Assembly: GCA_964542135.1 (NCBI GenBank)
Contig: CAZITJ010000003.1
Coordinates: 9,049-73,048 of the forward strand
Length of the DNA stretch: 64,000 bases
Direction of reading: 5' to 3'
Source of the DNA: Tichowtungia sp964542135
GTDB taxonomy: Bacteria; Verrucomicrobiota; Kiritimatiellia; Kiritimatiellales; Tichowtungiaceae
Part shown: positions 51,633-61,025 of the stretch, piece after piece
Layout of the letters: each line of letters begins with the position of its first letter
Numbering within the stretch: the first letter of the stretch is position 1
The notes under the pieces: generated by a model
Told to the model about the DNA's origin: nothing
What the model saw: the letters and a program-made list of their open reading frames with translations, nothing else
Database searches by the model: none
Program-made: the position numbers and the translations under genes

Positions 51633-53327
51633 GTGAACGCGGAATTGCTGTGGTCTATCTTTTTTCAGGTTCTGGGCGGCCTGGGAATTTTTCTGCTGGG
51701 GATGAAGCACATGTCGGAAGGCATGCAGGCCGTCTCCGGCGACCGGCTGCGAAAAATCATCAGTGCGGCCACCGACAACCGGGTGATGGGGCTGCTGGTC
51801 GGATTGACCGTTACCTGTATCGTTCAGTCGAGCTCCATCACCACGGTCATGGTCATCGGGCTGGTCAACAGCGCCGTCATGACCCTGACGCAGGCCATCG
51901 GTGTGATTTTCGGCGCCAACATCGGCACCACGCTCACCGGCTGGATCCTCACCCTGAAGATCGGTAAATACGGCCTTCCGATTCTGGGCTTTTCCGCGTT
52001 TCTCTTTCTTTTTTCCAGAAACGAACGACTGCGCTACACCGGCATGGCGCTGATGGGCATCGGCATGATTTTCTTCGGGCTTGAGCTCATGAGCAACGGC
52101 TTTAAGCCGCTTCGCACGGTGCCGGAATTTCAGGAATGGTTTCATGCCTTTCAGGCCGACAGCTATATCGGCGTGCTCAAATGCGCCCTGGTCGGCTGCC
52201 TGCTCACCGTCATTGTTCAGTCGTCCTCGGCCACGCTCGGCATCACGATGGGGCTGGCCTCCACCGGAATGATCAACTTTCAGACCGCCGGGGCTCTGGT
52301 GCTGGGCGAAAACATCGGAACCACGGTCACCGCGTTTCTGGCCTCGTTCGGCGCCTCTTCCGTTAATGCCAAACGGGCGGCCTATGCCCATATTATCTTC
52401 AATCTGCTGGGCGTACTGTGGATCACACTGATTGCCATCCCCTTTTATTTCCCGCTCATCAGTGCGCTCAGCGGCGGCCAACCCGACCTGATGGTTCCGC
52501 TGGCGGACGGCAGCCCCTCCTATCCCAATATCATGCGCGCCATCGCGCTGGTGCACACCGGGTTCAATGTCACCAATTCCATCCTGTTTCTGCCGCTGCT
52601 CGGCCTGCTCGCCCGCATCGTCACCCGCATCGTCCCCGACAAATCCGTTAAGGAGGTGCCGCACCTGACCTATCTGGACGTGCGCATGCTCGACACCCCC
52701 GCCCTCGGCGTGGTGCAGTCCCGCAAACAGATTCTGTTCATGGCCGACAGCGTTGAGATGATGGCCCGCCGGCTCGGCGAGATTCTGGCGAATGAAAAAC
52801 CCGATGAAACCATCGAGCGAAAACTCTTTCACCGGGAGGAGATTCTCGACAACGTACAGAAAGAGGTCGCCGTCTTTCTCGGCCGTCTGCTCAACGGTCA
52901 GGTGCCGAATCATGTCGCCGCCGAGGCCCGCCGTCAGCTTCGCATGGCCGACGAATACGAATCGCTCAGCGACTACATCACCAACATCCTCAAAGGGGCC
53001 CGCAAGATGCGGAAAAACGGGCTGACGTTTTCCGGGGAGGGCCGCCGGGAACTGCTGGAACTCAACCGGCGGGTCCTGGAGTACATCCGGCGCATCAACC
53101 GCGCGGTTGCATCCGGTGAAACCGATGAGATCGCCGTCAAGGCGCTCAGTGAGGGCGACGACATTACCCGCTTCATGAAAGCCTGCCGGCGGGAGCACCT
53201 CAACCGCCTGGCGTCTCAGACCGCCACGCCGCTCAACAGCCTCGTCTTCACGGATATTCTCAACAGTTTCCGGCGCATCAAGGATCACACACTCAACATT
53301 GCCGAGGTCCTCATCGGCGAAAAATAA
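51633..53327 (+). CDS. Na+/phosphate cotransporter (NptA/PhoU-domain family)
   Basis: This 564-residue protein starts at a GTG (GGGAGA upstream). The N-terminal 330 residues hold two inverted Na/Pi repeats: FLLGMKHMSEGMQAVSGDRLRK, VTCIVQSSSITTVMVIGLVN, GANIGTTLTGWIL, then VQSSSATLGITMGLA and GENIGTTVTAFLA. The QSSS motifs bind Na and Pi. The C-terminal 200 residues form a PhoU-like helical domain. The upstream Pho-box-like repeats suggest PhoB control. Confidence 0.92.
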   Translation: MNAELLWSIFFQVLGGLGIFLLGMKHMSEGMQAVSGDRLRKIISAATDNRVMGLLVGLTVTCIVQSSSITTVMVIGLVNSAVMTLTQAIGVIFGANIGTTLTGWILTLKIGKYGLPILGFSAFLFLFSRNERLRYTGMALMGIGMIFFGLELMSNGFKPLRTVPEFQEWFHAFQADSYIGVLKCALVGCLLTVIVQSSSATLGITMGLASTGMINFQTAGALVLGENIGTTVTAFLASFGASSVNAKRAAYAHIIFNLLGVLWITLIAIPFYFPLISALSGGQPDLMVPLADGSPSYPNIMRAIALVHTGFNVTNSILFLPLLGLLARIVTRIVPDKSVKEVPHLTYLDVRMLDTPALGVVQSRKQILFMADSVEMMARRLGEILANEKPDETIERKLFHREEILDNVQKEVAVFLGRLLNGQVPNHVAAEARRQLRMADEYESLSDYITNILKGARKMRKNGLTFSGEGRRELLELNRRVLEYIRRINRAVASGETDEIAVKALSEGDDITRFMKACRREHLNRLASQTATPLNSLVFTDILNSFRRIKDHTLNIAEVLIGEK

Positions 53328-53458
53328 AGGCATCGGAACAGCGGAAAGAGGACGGGCGGGATCCCGCAACGCCCGGCGGCCTGCATATCTGCATCCGATA
53401 TTCCACCCGCTATTCGCTTGTCAGAGCGGTGCTTCGTGCGTATAACCGCCGTCTTAAT

Positions 53459-53479
53459 GATCCCGAACAAGTCGGGATC
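53459..53479 (+). promoter_or_regulatory. Hairpin in the rpsB leader
   Basis: GATCCCGA (53459-53466) and TCGGGATC (53472-53479) form a perfect 8-bp stem 80 bp before rpsB, in a 232-bp gap after the cotransporter gene. It could be an S2 autoregulatory site or an intergenic repeat. Confidence 0.35.
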
Positions 53480-53559
53480 GAAGCGAGTGCCCGACCGGTT
53501 TACCCCCGGCGGAGCCAAAGCGGATTGTTCAAAAACGAACGACAGAAAGGGGTAATACC

Positions 53560-54729
53560 ATGTCCGAAACGACATTGACGATTCAGGATCTGCTGGATGC
53601 AGGCCTGCACTTCGGTCATCAGACCAAACGCTGGAATCCCAAAATGAAGCGCTTTATTCACGGCGCCAAAAACGGGATTTACATTATTGATCTCCAGAAA
53701 ACCCTCGTCGGCCTGAAGATGGCCGGAGAGTTTCTGGAAAACACCGTCATGAGCGGCCGCAAGGTGCTGTTTGTCGGCACCAAGAAACAGGCGCGCTCCG
53801 TCATGCAGGAGGCGGCCGAAGGCGCCTCACAGCCCTATGTGGTCCACCGCTGGCTCGGCGGCATGCTTACCAACAACCAGACCGTCCGGCGCAGCGTCAA
53901 GCGCATGGAGGATCTGCGGGCCTTGTTCGACGACGAAACCCGGCTGAAAGCCTATCCGAAAAAAGAGCAGTCGGCCATGCGCCGGGAGCTCACAAAACTC
54001 GAACGGAATCTCACCGGGATCCGGGAGATGACGTCGCTGCCCGGCGCCATGGTGATTGTGGATATCTGCCGTGAAAAGCTGGCGATTGCCGAAGCGCAGC
54101 GCCTCGACATCCCGGTGGTGGCACTCATCGACACCAACGCCGACCCCGATCTGGTCGATTATCCCATTCCGGGCAATGACGACTCGATCCGCTCGCTGTC
54201 ACTGATCGCCGAGACTCTCGGCGGCACCATTGCCGCGGCCCACGAAACCTACACCCGCGAAAAAGAAGCCGAGGATAAACGCCGGCGCGAAAAAGAGGAG
54301 GCCGAACGCGCCGCCGCCGAGGCCGCCCGTGCCGAACGCAAGGCCAAAGAGGACGCGGAACGCAAGAAACGCGCTCAGGTCCTCGAAAAGCTGAAAAAGG
54401 AAAAAGCGCAGGCCGAAAAATCCAAAAAAGAAAAGGCCCCTTCCGAGAAAAAACCCGCGACCGCTGAAAGCACCCCCGTGAAAGAAAAACCGGAACCGGA
54501 GGCGAAAAAAGCCGCGCCGGCCGAAAAACCGGACGCCGAAAAGGCGAAAACGGAGGCCGGCGAAACTCCCGCGCCCGCGGTGAAAAAAGAGCCGGCCGGT
54601 GAAGAACCGGAAACGGCTTCGTCCGGCGCTGCTCCGGCTGACCCGCCGGCCGGAAAAGAAACGGACGCCGGGGCCGAACCGAAAGCGGCCGCAGAGCCCG
54701 AAGAAAAGACGGATGAAAAAAGCGAATAA
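53560..54729 (+). CDS. rpsB: 30S ribosomal protein S2 with a long low-complexity tail
   Basis: Residues 1-225 are a normal S2: LLDAGLHFGHQTKRWNPKMKRFIHG, LFVGTKKQARSVMQEAA, RWLGGMLTNNQTVRRSVKRM and VPVVALIDTNADPDLVDYPIPGNDD. After about residue 232 comes a 155-residue tail rich in Lys, Glu, Ala and Pro (KKEKAQAEKSKKEKAPSEKK, then Pro-Ala-Glu repeats), with no domain. Normal S2 is about 230-260 residues. Tsf follows 28 bp later, the usual order. Confidence 0.95.
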   Translation: MSETTLTIQDLLDAGLHFGHQTKRWNPKMKRFIHGAKNGIYIIDLQKTLVGLKMAGEFLENTVMSGRKVLFVGTKKQARSVMQEAAEGASQPYVVHRWLGGMLTNNQTVRRSVKRMEDLRALFDDETRLKAYPKKEQSAMRRELTKLERNLTGIREMTSLPGAMVIVDICREKLAIAEAQRLDIPVVALIDTNADPDLVDYPIPGNDDSIRSLSLIAETLGGTIAAAHETYTREKEAEDKRRREKEEAERAAAEAARAERKAKEDAERKKRAQVLEKLKKEKAQAEKSKKEKAPSEKKPATAESTPVKEKPEPEAKKAAPAEKPDAEKAKTEAGETPAPAVKKEPAGEEPETASSGAAPADPPAGKETDAGAEPKAAAEPEEKTDEKSE

Positions 54730-54757
54730 TCGAATACCTTAAACGAGAGGATCAAAA

Positions 54758-55597
54758 ATGGCTGAAATCACAGCAAGCATGGTAAAAGAACTCCGCGACG
54801 CCACCAACGTCAGCATGATGGACTGCAAACGCGCTCTGCAGGAATCCGGCGGCGAGATGGATCAGGCCGTCAAGCTGCTGCGCGAACGCGGCATGGCGGT
54901 CGCCGCCAAAAAAGCATCCCGGGTTGCCAAGGACGGAAAAATCGCCGCTAAGGTGTCTGATGACGCACAGACCGGCGTGATGATCGAGGTGAACTGCGAA
55001 ACCGACTTCGTGACCCGCAACGAAAAATTCCAGGCTTTTGTCGCCGAACTCACCGACAAAGCCATGGACGTGGACGGAGATCCGGCCGAAGTCTTTAAAG
55101 ACGAAATCACGGCCAAGATTGCGGAAATCGGTGAAAACATCGTTCTGCGCAAAAGCGAAAAATACAGTGTGGATGGAACCGGCGCGGTCGCCAGCTACAT
55201 TCACATGGGCGGCAAAGTCGGCGTGCTCGTCGAATTCGGTTTCGACAAAGCGGAAACCGCTTCGGCGGCTTCCTTCAAAGAACTGGCGCTGGATATCTGC
55301 CTGCATATCGCGGCGGCCAACCCGATGGCGCTCCATCGCGACGGCATTCCCGCCGACGTGGTCGAAGAGGAAAAAGCGCTGTTCGCCAAACAGGTGGAAG
55401 GCAAACCGGAGAACATTGTTGAAAATATCCTGAACGGAAAACTCAACAAGTTTTACGCGTTGAACACTCTGCTCGAACAGGGATTTGTCAAAGACGACAA
55501 AATCAGCATCACGCAGCTCCTGGAGGCCAAAGGCAAGGAGCTGAGCGATACGATCAGCGTCAAGCGCTACACCCGCTGGGCCCTCGGCGAAGAATAA
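54758..55597 (+). CDS. tsf: Elongation factor Ts
   Basis: EF-Ts recycles EF-Tu-GDP. The 279-residue protein has the UBA-like N-terminus (MVKELRDATNVSMMDCKRALQE), MIEVNCETDFVTRNEKFQAF and the core subdomains up to the C-terminal helix. AGAGG lies before the ATG. It is the second gene of rpsB-tsf, and a strong terminator follows. Confidence 0.96.
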   Translation: MAEITASMVKELRDATNVSMMDCKRALQESGGEMDQAVKLLRERGMAVAAKKASRVAKDGKIAAKVSDDAQTGVMIEVNCETDFVTRNEKFQAFVAELTDKAMDVDGDPAEVFKDEITAKIAEIGENIVLRKSEKYSVDGTGAVASYIHMGGKVGVLVEFGFDKAETASAASFKELALDICLHIAAANPMALHRDGIPADVVEEEKALFAKQVEGKPENIVENILNGKLNKFYALNTLLEQGFVKDDKISITQLLEAKGKELSDTISVKRYTRWALGEE

Positions 55598-55620
55598 ACC
55601 CTTGTTCGCTGCAACCGATC

Positions 55621-55655
55621 AGCGGTCCTGCCCCGACGGGCAGGACCGCTTTTTT
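55621..55655 (+). terminator. Intrinsic terminator of rpsB-tsf
   Basis: AGCGGTCCTGC (55621-55631) pairs with GCAGGACCGCT (55640-55650), followed by six T. Confidence 0.92.
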
Positions 55656-55749
55656 ATGCCGGCAGTCCGTCCGTTATAAACACCAATAAAATCTTCACAT
55701 TAGGTCTCAGTCCGGTTCAATACATCCGTATAACGAAAAGAGGATTCTC

Positions 55750-56649
55750 ATGATTTCCGTATTGGGTGAAATTCTGTTTGACGAACTTCCGGGCGGACGC
55801 CGCCCCGGCGGCGCGCCGTTTAATTTTGCACAGCACCTTCAGCGTCTCGGGCGCCGGGTCCGCTTTATTTCGCGCATCGGATGCGACGAAGCCGGCGATG
55901 CCCTGCAAACCGTTGTGAAGGAATCCGGTCTCGACCCGCAGAATCTGCAGCGCGATCCGGATCATGCAACCGGCCGGGTTCAGGTCCGCGTGGATGAAAA
56001 CGGGGTCCCGACCTACACCATCATCGAAAACGCGGCGTATGATTACATCGACTTCGGGGCCGCGGCGGAATGCGATCCGGAACTGGTCTATTTCGGGTCT
56101 CTGATTCAGCGGACGGCGGGGGGACGGGAACGCCTGCAGTCCTTTCTCGGCAGTCTGCCGGCCAGGACCAAACGGCTCTATGATATGAATCTGCGGCCGG
56201 GATGCGAAACCGAAGAGATCATCCGTCCTTCGCTGGAACAGACCGATATTCTGAAAATCAATGAAGACGAACTGGCTGCAGGCGGACGCCTGCTGGGACT
56301 CAGCGAGACCGGCACCGAAGCCCTTGCCGGCGCGCTGATGGAGCAGTTCAACATCGCCGTGATTGCTCTGACTCGCGGTCCGGACGGAAGCGTGCTCTAC
56401 CGGGGCGGACAGCGTTTCGAACAGACCGCCGACACCGTCGGCCCGGAACAGATTGTCGATACCGTCGGCGCGGGCGATTCCTTCACCGCCATGCTGGCCC
56501 ACGGACTGCTTTCCGGCCTGCCGGCACCTGAAATCCTGCAAAAAGCCTCGCATCTTTCCGAAAAGGTCTGCACCCTTGCCGGCGCTGTTCCCGGCGACCC
56601 CGATTTTTACGAACCGTTCCGAACCGCAGCAACCGGAGAATCGACATGA
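55750..56649 (+). CDS. PfkB-family fructokinase-like sugar kinase
   Basis: This 299-residue ribokinase-fold protein starts ISVLGEILFDELPGGRRPGGAPFNFA (substrate Gly-rich motif) and ends with the ATP/anion-hole signature IVDTVGAGDSFTAMLAHGLLS, with the catalytic Asp. It overlaps the next gene, sucrose-phosphate synthase, by 4 bp. This points to fructokinase, phosphorylating fructose for sucrose synthesis or after sucrose cleavage. Other PfkB substrates are possible. Confidence 0.85.
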   Translation: MISVLGEILFDELPGGRRPGGAPFNFAQHLQRLGRRVRFISRIGCDEAGDALQTVVKESGLDPQNLQRDPDHATGRVQVRVDENGVPTYTIIENAAYDYIDFGAAAECDPELVYFGSLIQRTAGGRERLQSFLGSLPARTKRLYDMNLRPGCETEEIIRPSLEQTDILKINEDELAAGGRLLGLSETGTEALAGALMEQFNIAVIALTRGPDGSVLYRGGQRFEQTADTVGPEQIVDTVGAGDSFTAMLAHGLLSGLPAPEILQKASHLSEKVCTLAGAVPGDPDFYEPFRTAATGEST

Positions 56650-58826
56650 CAGACCGCGACAACCTCTACATTCAGATGTTCAGCCTGCACGGCCTGATCC
56701 GCGGGGCCAACCTCGAAATGGGCCGCGATGCCGATACGGGCGGGCAGATCAAGTATGTGACGGAAGAAGGGCTGGAGCTTTCCCGGCAGCCGGGCGTTGA
56801 ACGGGTCGATCTGTTCACGCGCCGCATCCAGGATCCGGCGGTGTCCGACGACTACGCGCAGGACATCGAACAGGTGTCTGACCGCTTCCGCATTGTGCGC
56901 ATTCCGTGCGGCGGACGAAAATACATGCGCAAGGAACTGCTCTGGAAGCATCTGGATGAATACATCGACAAGTCGGTGAAATTCATCAAACGCGAGGGGC
57001 GCCTGCCGGACATCGTGCACGGGCATTATGCCGACGCGGGCTATGTGGCCATGTGGCTGAGCCGCCTGTTCGGTGTGCCGTTCATCTTCACCGGCCATTC
57101 GCTCGGCCGCTCCAAAATGCGCAAGCTGCTGCACGACGGCATGACCGAAGAAAAGATCATCCGCAAATACAACATCGACCAGCGGATCGAAGCCGAAGAG
57201 GACGTGCTGCAGTCGGCCGATATGGTCATCACCAGCACCCGCCAGGAAGTGGACACCCAGTACGGCGAATACCTGAGCCATAAATTCCCCGAGTTCCGCG
57301 TGATTCCGCCGGGGCTCGATCTCGACAAATTCTACCCCTACTATCACGACCGGCTTCCGGAAGTGGAATCCGATGAGGAAGCCCTCTACGCCCAGGCCTC
57401 CATCCTGTCCGAACTGGAACGCTTTTATAAGAACAAGGAAAAACCGCTGATTCTGGCCCTGTGCCGGCCCGACAAACGAAAAAACATTGCCGGCCTCGTT
57501 CAGGCCTTCGGCGAAGACCGTGAGCTGCAGGCCATGGCCAACCTCGCCATCTACGCCGGCATCCGCCGGGACATCACCGTCATGGAGGACAACGAACGCG
57601 GCGTGCTGACCGATATGCTGCTGCTCATGGATAAATACGACCTCTACGGGAAAATGGCCATTCCCAAAAAGCACGACTTTCAGGTCGAAGTGCCCGAACT
57701 CTACCGCATCGCCGCCGCCGGCAAAGGCGTCTTTGTCAATGCGGCGCTCACCGAGCCCTTCGGCCTGACGCTGCTCGAAGCCGCCGCCACCGGCCTGCCT
57801 ATCGTCGCCACCGATGACGGCGGCCCGCGCGACATCATCGCCAACTGCAAAAACGGCGAGCTCGTCGATCCCGGCGATTCCTCCGCCATTGCCGCGGCCG
57901 TCAAAAAAATCGTGGCCGACCCCGACCTGTGGGAACAGTATTCCAAAAACGGGCTGCTGGGCGTGCGCGAACACTACACCTGGGAAACTCACGCCCGCCA
58001 GTATCTCGAACAGATCCGCGCCGTCATTGCCGACAATCCGCCGGACCGGGAAGACCAGAGCAACACCCCGCCTGCCATCGGGCGGCGCCTCGCCGGCCTC
58101 AACCGGTTCATCATCACCGATATCGACAACACGCTGATCGGTGAGGACAACAGCCGGCTGCCGGATCTGGCGCAGCTTCTGCGCGACCAGCGCGAACGCA
58201 TCGGCTTCGGCATCGCCACCGGCCGCACCATTGAATCGGCTCTGCAGATTCTCTCGGAACACGATCTGCCGGAACCGGACGTCATGATCACCTCCGTCGG
58301 TGCCGAAATTTATTACGGTGCCAACCGGCATCCCGACAAAGGCTGGGCCGCCCATCTGTCCAATCAGTGGAACCGGGCCCGCATCCAGAACATTTTGGAC
58401 GAGCTTGATTTCCTGGATTATCAGGAGGAAGACACACAGCGTCCCTTCAAAATCAGCTACAACATGGACCCGGGCAAAGACCGGATCAGCACGGTGCATC
58501 AGACCCTGCAGAAAAACCGCATCCGCTACACACTGATCTATTCACACGATCAGTTCCTCGACATCCTGCCGCACCGCGCCTCCAAGGGCAAAGCCATCCG
58601 CTATCTCGCCTACAAGTGGGATGTCCCGCTCGCCGACATCCTGGTGGCCGGTGATTCCGGCAACGACGCCGAGATGCTGCGCGGCGACCTCGCCGGCGTC
58701 GTCGTCGGCAATTACAGCTGTGAACTGGAAGGATTCCGCGGCAACCGCAAGGTGTACTTCGCGGAAGCCGACTGTGCAGGCGGCATCCTTGAAGGCGTGG
58801 AGCACTACCGCTTTGAAACCGACTGA
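56646..58826 (+). CDS. Bifunctional sucrose-phosphate synthase / phosphatase
   Basis: This 726-residue protein has a GT-B domain at 1-470 (MFSLHGLIRGANLEMGRDADTGGQIKYV, GHYADAGYVAMWLS, VFVNAALTEPFGLTLLEAAATGLPIVATDDGG) typical of sucrose-phosphate synthase. A HAD-IIB phosphatase at about 485-726 begins ITDIDNTLIGEDNSRLPDL and ends VAGDSGNDAEML. Synthesis of sucrose-6-phosphate and its dephosphorylation would take place in one chain. With the fructokinase gene it forms a sucrose, probably osmolyte, unit. Confidence 0.93.
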   Translation: MTDRDNLYIQMFSLHGLIRGANLEMGRDADTGGQIKYVTEEGLELSRQPGVERVDLFTRRIQDPAVSDDYAQDIEQVSDRFRIVRIPCGGRKYMRKELLWKHLDEYIDKSVKFIKREGRLPDIVHGHYADAGYVAMWLSRLFGVPFIFTGHSLGRSKMRKLLHDGMTEEKIIRKYNIDQRIEAEEDVLQSADMVITSTRQEVDTQYGEYLSHKFPEFRVIPPGLDLDKFYPYYHDRLPEVESDEEALYAQASILSELERFYKNKEKPLILALCRPDKRKNIAGLVQAFGEDRELQAMANLAIYAGIRRDITVMEDNERGVLTDMLLLMDKYDLYGKMAIPKKHDFQVEVPELYRIAAAGKGVFVNAALTEPFGLTLLEAAATGLPIVATDDGGPRDIIANCKNGELVDPGDSSAIAAAVKKIVADPDLWEQYSKNGLLGVREHYTWETHARQYLEQIRAVIADNPPDREDQSNTPPAIGRRLAGLNRFIITDIDNTLIGEDNSRLPDLAQLLRDQRERIGFGIATGRTIESALQILSEHDLPEPDVMITSVGAEIYYGANRHPDKGWAAHLSNQWNRARIQNILDELDFLDYQEEDTQRPFKISYNMDPGKDRISTVHQTLQKNRIRYTLIYSHDQFLDILPHRASKGKAIRYLAYKWDVPLADILVAGDSGNDAEMLRGDLAGVVVGNYSCELEGFRGNRKVYFAEADCAGGILEGVEHYRFETD

Positions 58827-58847
58827 TGCCGCCGTCCGGGCCGCGTA

Positions 58848-59504
58848 TTAATCAAGCTCCGTCAGGCCCTCACGGACCGCGTATTTGGTCAGTTCGGCCA
58901 CGCTGTGCAGATCCAGTTTTTCCATGATGTTGCGGCGATGCGTTTCAATGGTTTTCACGCTGACGCTCATGGTGTCCGCCATTTCTTTTGTGGAGGAACC
59001 CTCGGCCAGCTGCTGCAGCACCTCCCGTTCGCGCGGGGTCAGCACAACAAAAGCGGTCTCTTTCCCGGAGGAAGCCGACAGGCCCACATATTCATCCACC
59101 ACGCCGGAAGCAATCTCCGGCGTCAGATATTTACGACCGTTCATCACCTCGTCGATGGCACGCACGAGGTCCTCGTAGGCACGGGACTTCAGAATGTAGG
59201 CCGATGCGCCTGCATCCAGCATTTCCCGGACAAACACCATATTGGCAAAACCGGACAAAGCGACAATGTGAATCCCGGGATGTTCAGCAAGAATCTCGCG
59301 GGTTGCTTCGATCCCGTTGAGCCCCGGCATGGATACATCCATGACCACCACGTGCGGAGTGTTCTTGCGCACCAGATCAACAATTTGGTTCCCATCTTCC
59401 GCCTCACCGGCAATCAGAAAACGTCCATCCGCCTCAAGCAGTGAGCGCAGTCCCTCCCGCATCAAACGGTGGTCATCAGCAATTAACAATCGAACGGTTT
59501 GCAT
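58848..59504 (-). CDS. NarL/LuxR-family response regulator
   Basis: This 218-residue protein has a receiver with DDHRLM, phospho-acceptor VVVMDVSMPGLNG and KSRA, then a LuxR helix-turn-helix (LTPREREVLQQLAEGSSTKEMADTMSVSVKTIETHRRNIMEKL). No kinase gene is adjacent, so the partner is elsewhere. Its target is unknown; small stress-type genes lie downstream on the same strand's upstream side. Confidence 0.93.
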   Translation of the reverse strand: MQTVRLLIADDHRLMREGLRSLLEADGRFLIAGEAEDGNQIVDLVRKNTPHVVVMDVSMPGLNGIEATREILAEHPGIHIVALSGFANMVFVREMLDAGASAYILKSRAYEDLVRAIDEVMNGRKYLTPEIASGVVDEYVGLSASSGKETAFVVLTPREREVLQQLAEGSSTKEMADTMSVSVKTIETHRRNIMEKLDLHSVAELTKYAVREGLTELD

Positions 59505-59635
59505 TGTGTCTCCCCTTTCCGAACTTTTTTCAGGTTTCCGTCAATGTATGGTGCGCCCCGTGCATAATCAATCATCCAGCGGTACAAACCGCCGCGGGCT
59601 CACAGATCTCCGGGCGGCATCGCAGCCGCGTCCGC

Positions 59636-60043
59636 TTAAAGCCAGCCGAAAAAGCGCACGGAAACCGCAGCGACAAGCAGCATCAGCAAGATCCAGAAAA
59701 AGCATCCGAATACGGCTGTAATGTCCTTTTCCGCTTCTGTTTCATCAAGCGGCGCGGGCGGCGTCCGCAAAGCACGCTGCGGCGGAACAGCTGCGGCCAG
59801 AAGCAGAGCGAGAAACAGCCCGGCAACCAGCACGCCGCCCCAGCTCCGACCGGCCCATACCGGCCCGACCGGCTGCCCCCAAAGCAGAACCGCCCACAGC
59901 GTCAGAAAAAACACAATGAACAAAAAACTCATTGCCGTTCCGACATGGTCCCGCACCGGGTGGCGCCAGCGCAGCCCGTACGTCAGCAAAACACTGAACA
60001 GCAGCGCGAGTCCGAGGACGATCAGCAGATCAGGCCAGAGCAT
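59636..60043 (-). CDS. Small integral membrane protein
   Basis: This 135-residue protein has four predicted spans: LLIVLGLALLFSVLLTYGL, MSFLFIVFFLTLWAVLLW, VLVAGLFLALLLAAAV and FFWILLMLLVAAVSVRFF. A short acidic loop (LDETEAEKD) lies between spans 3 and 4. It is not a family I recognise. It is 15 bp from the CsbD gene on the same strand. Confidence 0.6.
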   Translation of the reverse strand: MLWPDLLIVLGLALLFSVLLTYGLRWRHPVRDHVGTAMSFLFIVFFLTLWAVLLWGQPVGPVWAGRSWGGVLVAGLFLALLLAAAVPPQRALRTPPAPLDETEAEKDITAVFGCFFWILLMLLVAAVSVRFFGWL

Positions 60044-60058
60044 ATTATCCCTTCTGTT

Positions 60059-60286
60059 TTATTCATTTCGTTTTTCCGTTTTCCGCCGGGCCTGCTTAAG
60101 CTTGAAATCGACAACCGCTTTCTTTGCTTCAAGCTTTGCGATTCCGTATTTTTCCTGAATCTTTCCGATCAGCTTCTCCTCCCGGCCGCTGATCTCATCC
60201 AGATCCACATCGCTCAATTTGTCCCACCGTTCACGAACGGTTCCTTTAATCTGCTTCCAGTTTCCCTTCAGCCAATCCGCATTCAT
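60059..60286 (-). CDS. CsbD-like stress protein
   Basis: The start at 60286 follows AAAGGAGG and gives 75 residues. MNADWLKGNWKQIKGTVRERW and ISGREEKLIGKIQEKYGIAKLEA match the CsbD family of small helical general-stress proteins. The extra basic C-terminus (KQARRKTEKRNE) is unusual. Function unknown. Confidence 0.85.
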   Translation of the reverse strand: MNADWLKGNWKQIKGTVRERWDKLSDVDLDEISGREEKLIGKIQEKYGIAKLEAKKAVVDFKLKQARRKTEKRNE

Positions 60287-60578
60287 GGGAGTCCTCCTTT
60301 GCAAGCCGGATCGGGTTGCGCCCCGTCTGCCGATCCGATCTCAATTCCAAGTTACCGGTCAATCATGCCGAATCATGCTCGGTGCAGCCATGGGTCCAAC
60401 CCTTAGATAGACGTTCGTTTTTTCTGAGTGGACAGCGGGCCGCAGCCAACCGCCGGATCCATCAACGCCGCAGAACAGGGGTAAGGGTTTTCGTCTCAGA
60501 AAATCAGAAACAGCCCGATATACGAGCCACTCATCATTCTCTAGAGTTGCCCGCAAATCAAACGAAAGGAGACTCGTG

Positions 60579-60965
60579 ATGAAGACACTCGTTACACTGA
60601 TACTTATAGCCATGGTTGCCCGCACCGCAGCGGCCCAAACCGGCGGGGAAAGCGGCGGATCCAAAGATACAATGAGCGCTTCCTGCCCGTGTCAGGATTA
60701 TTACCGGCGATACGTCGGCCAGCACAATGCACAAAGTCAGGGCTTTTACTGGCTGGATTCAACAACCGGGCATTTAAAAGAATATGACCGCTCCCTCGAA
60801 GAATGGGAAGACCACGGTACATACCAAGGTATGGAACCCGGCCCGAAGGGAACCTATATGCTGATGTCCGACAACTATGACGGAGTCTACGTACTGAATA
60901 CCCAAACCGGACAGGGATGGCGGTTTGACGGATCGGATTGGCTGCGCATTGAATCCGAAAACTGA
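60579..60965 (+). CDS. Secreted protein of unknown function
   Basis: ATG 60579 follows AAAGGAG (a GTG one codon earlier is possible). The 128-residue protein has a signal peptide (MKTLVTLILIAMVARTAAAQ), one CPC pair and a Tyr/Gly/Trp-rich body (FYWLDSTTGHLKEYDRS, YVLNTQTGQGWRFDGSDW). The repeated aromatic-Gly pattern could be a small beta-propeller-like or cell-wall-binding fold. No family is recognised. Confidence 0.6.
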   Translation: MKTLVTLILIAMVARTAAAQTGGESGGSKDTMSASCPCQDYYRRYVGQHNAQSQGFYWLDSTTGHLKEYDRSLEEWEDHGTYQGMEPGPKGTYMLMSDNYDGVYVLNTQTGQGWRFDGSDWLRIESEN

Positions 60966-61025
60966 ACGAACAATTCAGCGCTGACCGGGCTGCGTTTCTT
61001 CACCCCTGAAATCCACCGCGCCCCG

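Noticed and set aside
51549..58499. Long minus-strand frames opposite the Na/Pi cotransporter and the sucrose-phosphate synthase
   Set aside because: Same shadow effect; composition rich in His/Gly/Arg with no domain.
60359..60664. Minus-strand 101-codon frame over the start of the secreted protein gene
   Set aside because: No SD; it overlaps a better plus-strand frame with signal peptide.
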